DNA of 64,000 bases from assembly GCF_030316895.1 (NCBI RefSeq), contig NZ_JASZYV010000001.1, positions 1,116,001-1,180,000 of the forward strand, read 5' to 3'. Origin of the DNA: Variovorax dokdonensis. Lineage in GTDB: Bacteria; Pseudomonadota; Gammaproteobacteria; Burkholderiales; Burkholderiaceae_C. Of the stretch, positions 35,679-43,570 are shown piece by piece. The notes under the pieces are model-generated. The model did no database searches. It was not told the DNA's origin and saw only the letters and a program-made list of their open reading frames with translations. The stretch's first letter is position 1. Each line of letters starts with the position of its first letter. The translations under genes were made by a program, and so were the position numbers.

Positions 35679-36506
35679 CTATTGCCAGGCGAGCAAGACC
35701 TTCTCGATCCGATTCATCAACCAGGTTGCGCCCATGCCCAACAGAGCAAGAAGCAAGAGCAGGCCCATGACGCCGGACATGTTGAAACTCGAGCTGAGAT
35801 AGGCGATCTGCTGCCCCAGGCCGTGCTCAGACGCGATCAGTTCACAGCCAACGACGCCAAGCAGCGAATACACCAGTCCTAGTCTCAGGCCGGAGAAGAT
35901 GACGGGCACGGCGCTGGGCAATGTGACCTTGCAGAACAGCTGCGTCGGCGTCGCCCCGAGCGTCTGGGAAAGGATCACCCAGTCCGTCAAGACGCCGCGC
36001 ACGCCGGCAATGGTGCTCGACAGCACGATGAAGAAAGTCAAGCTGACCCCGGCCGCAATCTTGGAGCCGATTCCCAATCCGAACCACAGCAGAAACATTG
36101 GCGCCAACGCGATTCGAGGCATGGCGTTGATGGCGGCTAGATAGGGCTCGCAAAATTCCTGCAGGCTCGGAAAGCGTGCGAATGCAAGGCCCAACAGCAA
36201 TGCCGCCGCACTGCCAAGGACGAAAGAGATCAGCGTGGCGGCGATCGTCCACCCCAAATCCTTGAAGATCGACCCGGTGACGAACAGCCCCGACCAGAGA
36301 TAAGCCGCGACGCCCGATGGCGAACCAAAGAACGTCGGATCGACCCAGTCGCGACGTGTGGCCAGCTCCCAGCTGCCGATGAGGATCAGCAGGAACAACG
36401 CATGCAGGGCCAGCTTGCCCCGGCCTTGCGCAAGGTTGCGCAGAAGATCAGGCGTGCGCATGCGCCGATTGATCGATGGAGTTCCAAAGGCTTGTGTAGA
36501 GTTCAT
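35679..36506 (-). CDS. NitT/TauT-type ABC transporter permease
   Basis: 275 residues with about six membrane helices and a BPD-transport EAA-type loop (SQTLGATPTQLFCKVTLPSAVPVIFSGLRLG). The N-terminal helix LALHALFLLILIGSWELATRR is typical of the SsuC/TauC/NrtB group. An ATG at 36461 is a good alternative start; the longer form overlaps the ATPase gene by 59 bases. With the ATPase and binding protein genes beside it, it forms a complete importer of an organic, probably anionic or aromatic, solute. Confidence 0.9.
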   Translation of the reverse strand: MNSTQAFGTPSINRRMRTPDLLRNLAQGRGKLALHALFLLILIGSWELATRRDWVDPTFFGSPSGVAAYLWSGLFVTGSIFKDLGWTIAATLISFVLGSAAALLLGLAFARFPSLQEFCEPYLAAINAMPRIALAPMFLLWFGLGIGSKIAAGVSLTFFIVLSSTIAGVRGVLTDWVILSQTLGATPTQLFCKVTLPSAVPVIFSGLRLGLVYSLLGVVGCELIASEHGLGQQIAYLSSSFNMSGVMGLLLLLALLGMGATWLMNRIEKVLLAWQ

Positions 36507-37221
36507 GGAAGTGCGGGTTGCCTTGCATCTTGCGCACGGAACGTGGCCGTGGCAGGTCTATCACCATCTCCCGAACGATCCGCCCGGGCCCTGAGTTCAT
36601 CACGATCACCCGGTCTGACAGCGCAATCGCTTCAGCCAGGTCGTGCGTGACGAATACGACCGTTCTCTTCTCCATCTCCCACAGCCGCAGCAGGATGTCG
36701 GCCAGGGTCACCTTCGTCTGCGCGTCGAGCGCGCCGAACGGTTCGTCCATCAACAGAAGTTCGCTGTCCAGCGCGAAGGTTCGCACCAGCGCGACGCGCT
36801 GGCGCATGCCGTGCGACAGCGACTTCGGATACAGCTTCTCGAAATCGGTCAGACCGACCGCATTCAACAGCTTGCGAGCCTTGGCATGGGCGGCCTCTTT
36901 CGGAACGCGTCGCAACTCCATGCTGTAGCACGCGTTGTCGAGCGTGGTGCGCCAGGGAAGAAGACAGTCCCGAGCCAGCATGTATGCGGTCTTTGCTGTA
37001 CCCAGAGCCGGAGCCTGGCCATGAACCGAGATGTGTCCGGTATGCGGTGCCCGCACGAGCCCGGCCATCATGTTCAGCAGCGTCGTCTTGCCGCAGCCGC
37101 TGGGCCCGACGATGGACACGAATTCTCCTTGCCGCAGGGTGAGGGAGACGTTCGACAAGGCATGAAAGCCGTTGTCAAAGCGCAGCGACAAGTCCTTGAT
37201 GTCGACGATCGGGGATGCCAT
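36448..37221 (-). CDS. NitT/TauT-type ABC transporter ATP-binding protein
   Basis: 257 residues: Walker [11 protein letters not shown]-loop-equivalent in YMLARDCLLPW, signature LSHGMRQR, Walker B LLLMDEP, H-loop FVTHDLAEA. Two features are unusual. The signature has His at the first glycine of LSGGMRQR, and the residue before the Q-loop tract is Arg-Asp rather than the common Gln. Both positions matter for ATP handling, so activity should be checked. The gene sits between permease and binding-protein genes, 28 bases downstream of the latter. Confidence 0.88.
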   Translation of the reverse strand: MASPIVDIKDLSLRFDNGFHALSNVSLTLRQGEFVSIVGPSGCGKTTLLNMMAGLVRAPHTGHISVHGQAPALGTAKTAYMLARDCLLPWRTTLDNACYSMELRRVPKEAAHAKARKLLNAVGLTDFEKLYPKSLSHGMRQRVALVRTFALDSELLLMDEPFGALDAQTKVTLADILLRLWEMEKRTVVFVTHDLAEAIALSDRVIVMNSGPGRIVREMVIDLPRPRSVRKMQGNPHFHELYTSLWNSIDQSAHAHA

Positions 37222-37249
37222 TGCGATTGAGTCCCTTGAATGTGGTGGT

Positions 37250-38275
37250 TCAGTCAGTCTTGGAACTTGCGTAGTTCGTCAGCAGCAGGCCTGCGGTATC
37301 GAAGCTGGCCGGAAGCTGGCCGGTGCGCTGCATGTAGTCCGAGATGGCCTGCAGCGATTTGGGGTCGATCCGAAAGCGAACGGCACCCACCGAAGCCTGC
37401 AACGCAGTGCTGATGATCTCCTTGCGCTTGGGGTGGTTCATCGGAAAGTACTTCTCCGTCATCGAGACCAGTTCGTCGAAGTGCGATGGGTTGGTGAAGT
37501 AGCCTTCGGCCTCGGCAAATGCCGCAGCCAGGCCTGCCAGGACCTTCGGGTTGTCCCGGGCGAACTCGGCACGCACGAAGTTCGGGGCCGAGGCGCCGTT
37601 GAGCGCCACGAGTTCCTTCGGGCCCTCACCCTTGCGCATGTCGACCGCGATCGTGCATGCGCCCAGCACTTGGCACATGCCAGCGACTGGCTCGAATCCC
37701 AACAGTCCGTCGATCTGCTTGTTGGCAAGCGCAGCGAACGCGGTGTCGGGCCCGCCGACGGCGACCATCGTGAAGTCCTCGGTCTTCAAGCCTGCGCCTG
37801 CGGCCAATGACGCAAACTGGTACTCGGCGGCGGACCCGCGAGCCGCGACGCCAATGCGCTTGCCTTTCAGGCTCTTGACCACTTCCGGATACTTCTGCCC
37901 GGTGACTTGGGGACCCAGGTGGTTGCCCACCGCAAAGAAGAAGTTCGTGTTGACCAGGGCGGCACCGAAGACCTTGACCTTGGCGCCTTTCGATGCAGCG
38001 AGCAACCCTGTTTCCGCGCCGACCGAAGCCACGTCCAGGCTGCCCGCAAGAAGCGCCTGCATGGCAAGTGCGGCAGATGGGATGGTCTGCAAGGTGCAAC
38101 GAAAGCCCTGCTTCTCGCAAAGCTTCTGATCCACCATGACTCGCGCCATGGGATTGCCGATTCCCGGGTAGTCATTCAGGCGCACGACAGTCTCTTGCGA
38201 CTGTGCGAACGCGGCCCCCGTGGTCAGTGTCAGACCGACTAGTGCGGCCGTCAGCCGCTTGATGGATCGCATCAT
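37250..38275 (-). CDS. NMT1/THI5-like periplasmic substrate-binding protein
   Basis: 341 residues with a signal peptide ending at TGAAFAQ and AAGGAG upstream of the ATG pair at 38275/38272. The mature part VVRLNDYPGIGNPMARVMVDQKLCEKQGF, the repeating LLAGSLDVASVG block and GVAARGSAAEYQFASLAAGAGL have the SsuA/TauA/NMT1 fold. Relatives bind sulfonates, nitrate, thiamine precursors and many aromatic acids. Context in a ring-cleavage cluster suggests the ligand is the pathway substrate, which cannot be named. Confidence 0.88.
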   Translation of the reverse strand: MMRSIKRLTAALVGLTLTTGAAFAQSQETVVRLNDYPGIGNPMARVMVDQKLCEKQGFRCTLQTIPSAALAMQALLAGSLDVASVGAETGLLAASKGAKVKVFGAALVNTNFFFAVGNHLGPQVTGQKYPEVVKSLKGKRIGVAARGSAAEYQFASLAAGAGLKTEDFTMVAVGGPDTAFAALANKQIDGLLGFEPVAGMCQVLGACTIAVDMRKGEGPKELVALNGASAPNFVRAEFARDNPKVLAGLAAAFAEAEGYFTNPSHFDELVSMTEKYFPMNHPKRKEIISTALQASVGAVRFRIDPKSLQAISDYMQRTGQLPASFDTAGLLLTNYASSKTD

Positions 38276-38347
38276 CTTCGCTTCTCCTTGCCAAAAAAAA
38301 GACCAAGAAATCCGAGGGTTCCGCTTGCCTGGCGCGTCGGTGTCGCT

Positions 38348-39115
38348 TCAGGCGAATGCGGGCTTCTGGTGCTGGGCGACGTACAACGGGTTCAGCGTTG
38401 GCGAGATCAGGATCTCGTTGACGCAAGCGCGCGCCGGGAGCTCGGCCACGCATCGGATGACGCGGCCGAGATCTTCCGGCTGAAGAAAGGTTTGCCGTTG
38501 CTCTTCCGTTGGCTTGAGCGGCCTGGAGTCAAGAAACGGCGTCGACACTTCGGCCGGACAGATGACGCAAGCTCGGATGCCGTTGACGCATTCTTCGATG
38601 TTCAGTGACTCGGTGAAGGCCACGACCGCGTGCTTGGCGGCCGTATAGGCGGATCCCGCTTGTCGAACGACGTATTTGCCACCCCACGAGGAGATGTTGA
38701 TGATCAGACCGCTGCGCTGCTCTCGCATTGCAGGCAAGACGGCTTTGGCGCAGTACATGGCACCGTTGAGATTCACGTCGACCATGCGGCGCCAGTCTTC
38801 CGCCCCGATCTGCGAGAGGAAGCGATCAGGAACGTTCAGGCCGGCGCTGTAGATGAGGATGTCGACCGCGCGATGTCGTGAAACGATGTCTGCGCCCACC
38901 TTGGCAACGGCCTGCGGGTCAGCAGCATCGAGTGCTTCGGTCTCGCACTGGATCCCTGCAGCCCGCAATTCCTGCGCAGCTTCGTCGAGTGCGCTCTGGC
39001 GGCGGCCACTGAGAATGATGATGGCACCTGCGTCGCCCAGGGCCCGGGCCGCCCCGATGCCGATCCCCGTCGCTCCACCTGTGATCCAAACCACCTTGTC
39101 TTGCAAAGACTTCAT
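38348..39115 (-). CDS. Second short-chain dehydrogenase/reductase in the catabolic cluster
   Basis: 255 residues with SD-like AGAGGA at good spacing. The Rossmann motif is TGGATGIGIGA, then IYSAGLNVPD (NAG-equivalent), catalytic Ser in IINISSWGG and YTAAKHAVV (Tyr-X3-Lys). The turn after strand 2 has SGRRQS, two arginines that often mark NADP(H) preference. It precedes the binding-protein gene by 72 bases and follows the TetR gene by 43 bases. It is not close in sequence to the SDR at 34892, so two different redox steps are likely. Confidence 0.9.
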   Translation of the reverse strand: MKSLQDKVVWITGGATGIGIGAARALGDAGAIIILSGRRQSALDEAAQELRAAGIQCETEALDAADPQAVAKVGADIVSRHRAVDILIYSAGLNVPDRFLSQIGAEDWRRMVDVNLNGAMYCAKAVLPAMREQRSGLIINISSWGGKYVVRQAGSAYTAAKHAVVAFTESLNIEECVNGIRACVICPAEVSTPFLDSRPLKPTEEQRQTFLQPEDLGRVIRCVAELPARACVNEILISPTLNPLYVAQHQKPAFA

Positions 39116-39158
39116 TTGCGGGTCCTCTGGTTTCAGATTGGTTGACTGGGCGCCAGAC

Positions 39159-39878
39159 TTAGCTGGCAGCGTTGGATCTCAGCTTGGGCTCGCTTCCTGC
39201 GCGTCGTCCGGCGGCCTGTACGCCGTAGAGCTTCAGGAAGCTCTTGACGCCCGACGCAATCCACTTGCGGACCTCCGTCCGGGTCATTGACCAGTCCGGA
39301 TCGATGAGCTTGGTGCGGTGGGGCATGCCGATCGTCAGCGACCAGAACTGATGAGCTGCGACGTTCAGGTCATCGATCTCGAGTTCGCCGGCGTCACGGC
39401 ACTCGCGCAGCATCTTTCCGAAGCCGGTGATGGCACGCTTCGGACCGTTCTGAAAGAAGCCGTGCGCGAGATCTGGAAACCGGGTGAGTTCCGCGGTGAC
39501 CAGACGCTGCAGAGCAATGACATCGTCGGACAGAACAACCTCGGCCGCATTGCCCGCAACCTGACAAAGAATGGCTTCGACGGGTGCGGCATCGTCCCGC
39601 GCGTGTTCGACCGGCAGCAGCATGCGGTCAGACACACCGCGAAGGATCTGTTCGAACAGATGCTCCTTGCTTTCGAAGTAGCGATAGATCGTCGGCTTCG
39701 AAACGGCCGCTTCGGTGGCAATGCGGTCCATGCTCGCTCCGCGAAAGCCGTCTTCCACAAAGACGCGCAAGCCGGCATCGACGATGCGTTGCTTCTTCTC
39801 GACGGCCCGTTCGCCGAGCTCCACGACCTCGGTCTTTGCGACCGCCGTGAGTGAGGGAGACCTCGTCTTCTTTTTCAT
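39159..39878 (-). CDS. TetR-family regulator of the divergent catabolic cluster
   Basis: 239 residues with a well-placed GGAAGG ribosome-binding site. A basic N-terminal extension of about 28 residues precedes the helix-turn-helix (IVDAGLRVFVEDGFRGASMDRIATEAAVSKPTIYRYFESKEHLF), and a ligand-binding domain follows. It is the first gene of the minus arm and diverges from the ring-cleavage operon, the usual place for a local repressor. A symmetric site lies in the intergenic region. The inducer is presumably the pathway substrate or an intermediate. Confidence 0.92.
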   Translation of the reverse strand: MKKKTRSPSLTAVAKTEVVELGERAVEKKQRIVDAGLRVFVEDGFRGASMDRIATEAAVSKPTIYRYFESKEHLFEQILRGVSDRMLLPVEHARDDAAPVEAILCQVAGNAAEVVLSDDVIALQRLVTAELTRFPDLAHGFFQNGPKRAITGFGKMLRECRDAGELEIDDLNVAAHQFWSLTIGMPHRTKLIDPDWSMTRTEVRKWIASGVKSFLKLYGVQAAGRRAGSEPKLRSNAAS

Positions 39879-39903
39879 TCACCTTCCTTGGTTGAATGGC
39901 CAA

Positions 39904-39913
39904 TGACGCGTCA
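39904..39913. promoter_or_regulatory. Perfect 10-bp palindrome upstream of the tetR gene
   Basis: TGACGCGTCA is a perfect palindrome 26 bases upstream of the tetR start codon. It may be an autoregulatory site. A further inverted repeat, TTGCCG-N4-CGGCAA, lies at 39925-39940. Confidence 0.3.
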
Positions 39914-39944
39914 GGCGATTCGAGTTGCCGTCGTCGGCAAGTGC

Positions 39945-39973
39945 TTGACATCGTCGAAGCCTGGATCAAGAAT
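39945..39973 (+). promoter_or_regulatory. Candidate sigma70 promoter of the ring-cleavage operon
   Basis: TTGACA at 39945-39950 is a perfect -35 hexamer. After 17 bases AAGAAT (39968-39973) matches the -10 consensus at four of six positions. It lies about 85 bases before the ATG of the dioxygenase gene and points into that operon. Confidence 0.6.
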
Positions 39974-39975
39974 AA

Positions 39976-39990
39976 ACTAAACCGTGTAGT
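39976..39990. promoter_or_regulatory. Candidate TetR operator at the ring-cleavage promoter
   Basis: ACTAAAC-C-GTGTAGT is an inverted repeat with 6 of 7 symmetric positions, starting two bases after the -10 element. A bound repressor there would block transcription initiation. Confidence 0.5.
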
Positions 39991-40058
39991 AACGCAATCG
40001 GAATTTTGTTGGGTCAGACACGGCGCAGGAACTGTCTTTTTCCAACCTTGGAGGATTG

Positions 40059-41117
40059 ATGCAACAGCAAAGAATCGAAGGTCGATGGATCGCCGCATTC
40101 GAAGCGCAGTTCAGGCGCTGTGCAGTGGGTGCGGGAGACCTCGTGGCCATCCTTTCCGAGACGCAGTCGCGTGCATTGAACGTGCACCTGGCGGAGCTCG
40201 CACTGCTCTCCATCGGAGCAAGACCATTCCACGTCGTGCTGCCGACGCCACCGCAAACCGAACAGGTGCCCGTGCGATCGACCGGAGCTTCCGACGTCAT
40301 CGGAGAGCACGGCGCGGTGATCGCGGGATTGAGCGCAGCGCAGGTTGTCGTGGACTGCACGGTGGAGGGCTTGCTCCATGCCAGGGAACTCAAGCAGATC
40401 CTTTCTGGAGGCGCTCGACTGGTAATGATCAGCAATGAGCATCCAGAGATCCTGGAACGCGTGGCAGGCACGCCGGGACTCGAGGCCGCGGTGCGCCGTG
40501 GGCGCGAATTGCTGTCTGACGCGCGGAAGATGCAGGTGACATCCGCAGCGGGGACCGAGTTGTCGGTCGATCTGGTCGGCGCCGTCGTCGGCGGCAATTG
40601 GGGCTACTGCACCGAGCCTGGAACCCGCACGCATTGGCCCGGCGGGCTCGTTGCCTGCGTGCCGGCCAGCGGCGCAACGCACGGGAAGATCGTGCTCGCG
40701 CCAGGGGACGTCAATTTGACGTTCAAGCGCTATCTGGAGTCGCCGATCACGCTGCACATCGAAGCCGACTATGTGACGCGGATCGAAGGCTCAGGCCTCG
40801 ATGCGGAACTGATGCGCAGCTACTTCGAGGCTTGGGGCGATCGCAACGCCTACGCCGTGTCTCATGTCGGATGGGGCATGAATCCACGTGCGCGCTGGGA
40901 TGCACTGACCATGTACGACCGCAATGACGTCAACGGCACCGAGTTGCGCGTCTTCGCCGGCAATTTTCTGTTTTCGACCGGCGCGAACGAGAACGCCGGT
41001 CGTTTCACCAAGGGGCACTTCGACATCCCGATGCGTGCGTGCTCGATCACCGTTGATGGTCGCCCTGTGGTGACCGATGGACAACTCTCCTCAGACATGA
41101 AAGCGAACCTGCAATGA
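40059..41117 (+). CDS. NicX-like ring-cleavage dioxygenase (2,5-dihydroxypyridine 5,6-dioxygenase family)
   Basis: 352 residues from the ATG at 40059, preceded by GGAGG. The C-terminal region closely resembles NicX: DRNAYAVSHVGWGMNPRARW, TMYDRND, GNFLFSTGAN and GHFDIPMRACSI. The residues corresponding to the NicX iron ligands (two His and one Asp) are present as His269, His320 and Asp322 with nearly the same spacing. NicX opens 2,5-dihydroxypyridine with O2 to N-formylmaleamate and shares its fold with M29 aminopeptidases. The N-terminal half is more diverged, so the substrate may be a related dihydroxylated N-heterocycle. Its stop codon overlaps the next gene's ATG (ATGA). Confidence 0.82.
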   Translation: MQQQRIEGRWIAAFEAQFRRCAVGAGDLVAILSETQSRALNVHLAELALLSIGARPFHVVLPTPPQTEQVPVRSTGASDVIGEHGAVIAGLSAAQVVVDCTVEGLLHARELKQILSGGARLVMISNEHPEILERVAGTPGLEAAVRRGRELLSDARKMQVTSAAGTELSVDLVGAVVGGNWGYCTEPGTRTHWPGGLVACVPASGATHGKIVLAPGDVNLTFKRYLESPITLHIEADYVTRIEGSGLDAELMRSYFEAWGDRNAYAVSHVGWGMNPRARWDALTMYDRNDVNGTELRVFAGNFLFSTGANENAGRFTKGHFDIPMRACSITVDGRPVVTDGQLSSDMKANLQ

Positions 41118-42385
41118 ACGCCATGACCCAACCTTCGACGCTTGAACAGGAAATGCGCTTCGAGCTGACCTCCGAACAGAAGCGCCTCGTCGGCATTGCT
41201 CGGGAACTGGGGAAGTCCAAGTTCCAGCATCGCGCTGCGCACTATGACCGAGAGGCATCGTTCCCGTACGAGAACTATCAGGATCTGCGCGAAGCCGGGT
41301 TCCTCGGCCTGTGCATTCCCAAGCGCTTCGGGGGAATCGGCGCTTCATTTCAGACCTACATGCTCGTGGCTGCGGAGATCGGTCGCTGGTGCGGCGCTAC
41401 CGCATTGACGTTCAACATGCACACCTGCTCGACCACCTATCCGGGCATGCTGATGGATGCGTGCCCGCTTTCCGAGGATGAACTCAAGGCTGGCGAGCGT
41501 GCGCGCAAGCACCACTTCGGCCGGATCATCGAAGAGGGCAAGCTGTATTCGCAGCCTTTCTCCGAGACTGGCGAGGACTGGACCACTCGGCCGTACGCCA
41601 CGTCAGCGAAGCGTGTCGATGGGGGCTGGCTGATCAATGGCCGCAAGATCTTTGCATCGCTGTCCAGCGCGGCGGACTTCCATGGCATCGTCTGCACCGA
41701 GATCAACGATGGTCCGCCCCGTTTCGAGGACACCTTGTTCCTGGCGGTCGCTACCAATACACCGGGCCTGGAGATCGTGGGCGATTGGGACCCGCTGGGC
41801 ATGCGCCCGACGGTGTCGCGCAACATCATCATGAAGGACGTGTTCGTGCCCGAGCAGGAGCAGATCATGCCTCGCGGCACCTACTTCCGGACGCGATCCT
41901 TGTGGCCACACTCGTTCGTGACGATCTCTCCAGCCTACATGGGCATTGCCCAAGGTGCCTATGAGTTCACATGCGCCTATCTCAAGGGAGAGATCGAGGG
42001 GATGCCTCCGGTCAAGCGGCGCCACTACCCGACCAAGCGCCTCGCGGTGGCGGAGATGGCGATCGCACTGGAGCAGACGCGTGCGATCTACCTGCGCATG
42101 ATCTCGGAGGCCGTGCCCACGCCGGACAGGGAGGCGCTGCTGCGCATGTACATCGGCCACTACACCGTCATGGAGAACGCGGCCAAGATCACGCAGTTGG
42201 CCATTCGTACGTGCGGTGGGCAGGCGATGCTTCGTTCGCTCCCGCTGGAGCGCCTCTACCGCGACAGCCGTTGCGGTTCGCTCATGCTGCCGTTCACCGC
42301 TGAGATCTGCCAGGAACGCATCGGGTTGCTGTCGCTCTACTCCCAGGAAGAGATGGCGCAGTTGACGCCGCCCAAGGCGGAGTGA
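41114..42385 (+). CDS. Acyl-CoA-dehydrogenase-fold protein without the catalytic Glu; putative flavin-dependent monooxygenase
   Basis: 423 residues. The acyl-CoA dehydrogenase fold is clear: helical N-domain with YQDLREAGFLGLCIPKRFGGIG, middle domain GWLINGRKIFASLSSAADF, and the C-terminal ERLYRDSR block. Where true dehydrogenases have YEGT with the catalytic Glu, this protein has LPFT (residues 392-395), so acyl-CoA dehydrogenation by the normal mechanism is unlikely. The same fold serves group D flavin monooxygenases such as HpaB, TftD, HsaA and DszC, which use reduced flavin from a separate reductase. The flavin reductase encoded at 33834 would be the natural partner. A nitroalkane-oxidase-like or ring-opening role is an alternative. 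Confidence 0.78.
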   Translation: MNAMTQPSTLEQEMRFELTSEQKRLVGIARELGKSKFQHRAAHYDREASFPYENYQDLREAGFLGLCIPKRFGGIGASFQTYMLVAAEIGRWCGATALTFNMHTCSTTYPGMLMDACPLSEDELKAGERARKHHFGRIIEEGKLYSQPFSETGEDWTTRPYATSAKRVDGGWLINGRKIFASLSSAADFHGIVCTEINDGPPRFEDTLFLAVATNTPGLEIVGDWDPLGMRPTVSRNIIMKDVFVPEQEQIMPRGTYFRTRSLWPHSFVTISPAYMGIAQGAYEFTCAYLKGEIEGMPPVKRRHYPTKRLAVAEMAIALEQTRAIYLRMISEAVPTPDREALLRMYIGHYTVMENAAKITQLAIRTCGGQAMLRSLPLERLYRDSRCGSLMLPFTAEICQERIGLLSLYSQEEMAQLTPPKAE

Positions 42386-43560
42386 GCGGGCGGTCGAACA
42401 TGACGCAGGATCTAAGGACGGAATGGGTACCTGGGGCACCGCAGATTGCCCTGGACATTGCCGGAGAAGGGCCGCTGATCCTGTTTCTCCATGGCATCGG
42501 TGGGAATCGGACCAACTGGCATGTTCAGCTTGGACACTTCGCCGCGCTCGGGTTCCAGGCCGCGGCCTGGGATTTGCGCGGCTACGGTGCCAGCGAAGAC
42601 TACGTCGGTCCGCTGCGTTTCGAAGACATTCGGGGCGACCTGCTTCGCGTCTTGCGGTATCTGGGCGCCGACGCTTGCCACCTGGTCGGCTTGTCGCTCG
42701 GGGGGCGCATCGGTTTCGACTTTCTGCAGCACCACCGGGATCGGTTGCTGAGCTTCACCGCCTGCAGTGCGGTCGCCGATGCGGGTGACATGCCGGCCGA
42801 GGATCGAAAGGTCTTTCTGGAGCGTCGCCGCGCTCCCTTGTTGGCAGGTCTCACGCCGGCGCAGATCGCGCCAGCGGTGGCCGGCTCGCTGGCTGGGCCT
42901 TCATGTTCGGCCGACGTGCTTCAACAGCTGATCGACAGCATCGCCGCGCTCCGCACGGACTCGTATCTGAAGACGCTGACGGCGACATCGACATACCAGA
43001 ATCATGTGGACCTGGCGGCGATTCGCTGTCCGGTGCATGTGGTCGCGGCTGAGGCCGACCCGCTGTTTCCACTCAGCAAGCTGCGCGCCATCAGCCAAGC
43101 CATACCCGGTGCCATGCTGTCGGTGCTGCCTGGCCTGGGGCACTTGTCCAACCTGGAATCGCCGGCGATGTTCAACGCGGCCGTCGAAGGATTCCTGCGC
43201 AACGTCAGGGCTGGAGACCGCGTGCGGGAAGGGCGATGCAACCATGCGGCCTTCTCGACGTCCTCTGGGGGCGTATTGCTGATGAGCTTCGAGGTTCGGC
43301 CGGGCTCCGAAGAAGCTTTCAACCGCTGGTATGACCAGACTCACGTCCCAGAAATGCTGATGCAGCGCGGCGTCCGTTCGGCGCGGCGATTCGTGACGCC
43401 CGGTGAGCGAGTGCAATACCTGACCATCTACGACCTCGACAGTCCGGAAGTCCTGGACTCGCCGGCCTTCGTGGCGTGGCGGGATTCATCCGAGTCCACG
43501 AAAGCCATGGTCCGGGAACATCTGGTGTCCAGCACGCGGGTTGTCTACAAGGCCCTTTAG
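42382..43560 (+). CDS. Alpha/beta hydrolase fused to a C-terminal EthD-like domain
   Basis: 392 residues from a GTG at 42382 overlapping the upstream stop (GTGA). An ATG at 42400 is an alternative start. Residues about 15-285 are an alpha/beta hydrolase: oxyanion HGIGGN, nucleophile Ser105 in GLSLGGR, acid in EADPLF, His in GLGHLSN. Residues about 300-392 are an EthD-like dimeric alpha-beta barrel (MSFEVRPGSEEAFNRWYDQTHVPEML). The hydrolase part is of the type that includes N-formylmaleamate deformylase NicD and meta-cleavage hydrolases. In this cluster it probably hydrolyses the ring-opened product. The fusion is not one I recognise from characterised nic systems. Confidence 0.82.
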   Translation: MSGRSNMTQDLRTEWVPGAPQIALDIAGEGPLILFLHGIGGNRTNWHVQLGHFAALGFQAAAWDLRGYGASEDYVGPLRFEDIRGDLLRVLRYLGADACHLVGLSLGGRIGFDFLQHHRDRLLSFTACSAVADAGDMPAEDRKVFLERRRAPLLAGLTPAQIAPAVAGSLAGPSCSADVLQQLIDSIAALRTDSYLKTLTATSTYQNHVDLAAIRCPVHVVAAEADPLFPLSKLRAISQAIPGAMLSVLPGLGHLSNLESPAMFNAAVEGFLRNVRAGDRVREGRCNHAAFSTSSGGVLLMSFEVRPGSEEAFNRWYDQTHVPEMLMQRGVRSARRFVTPGERVQYLTIYDLDSPEVLDSPAFVAWRDSSESTKAMVREHLVSSTRVVYKAL

Positions 43561-43570
43561 CCATTCCAGG

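Noticed and set aside
41114-42385. Annotating this protein as an ordinary acyl-CoA dehydrogenase
   Set aside because: The YEGT-type catalytic Glu is replaced by LPFT, and no acyl-CoA-forming gene is in the operon.
40059-43560. Calling the plus arm a standard nicotinate nic operon
   Set aside because: Only NicX- and NicD-like proteins are present. NicA/B, NicC, NicE and NicF are absent, the oxygenase is of a different flavin class, and the hydrolase carries an extra domain.
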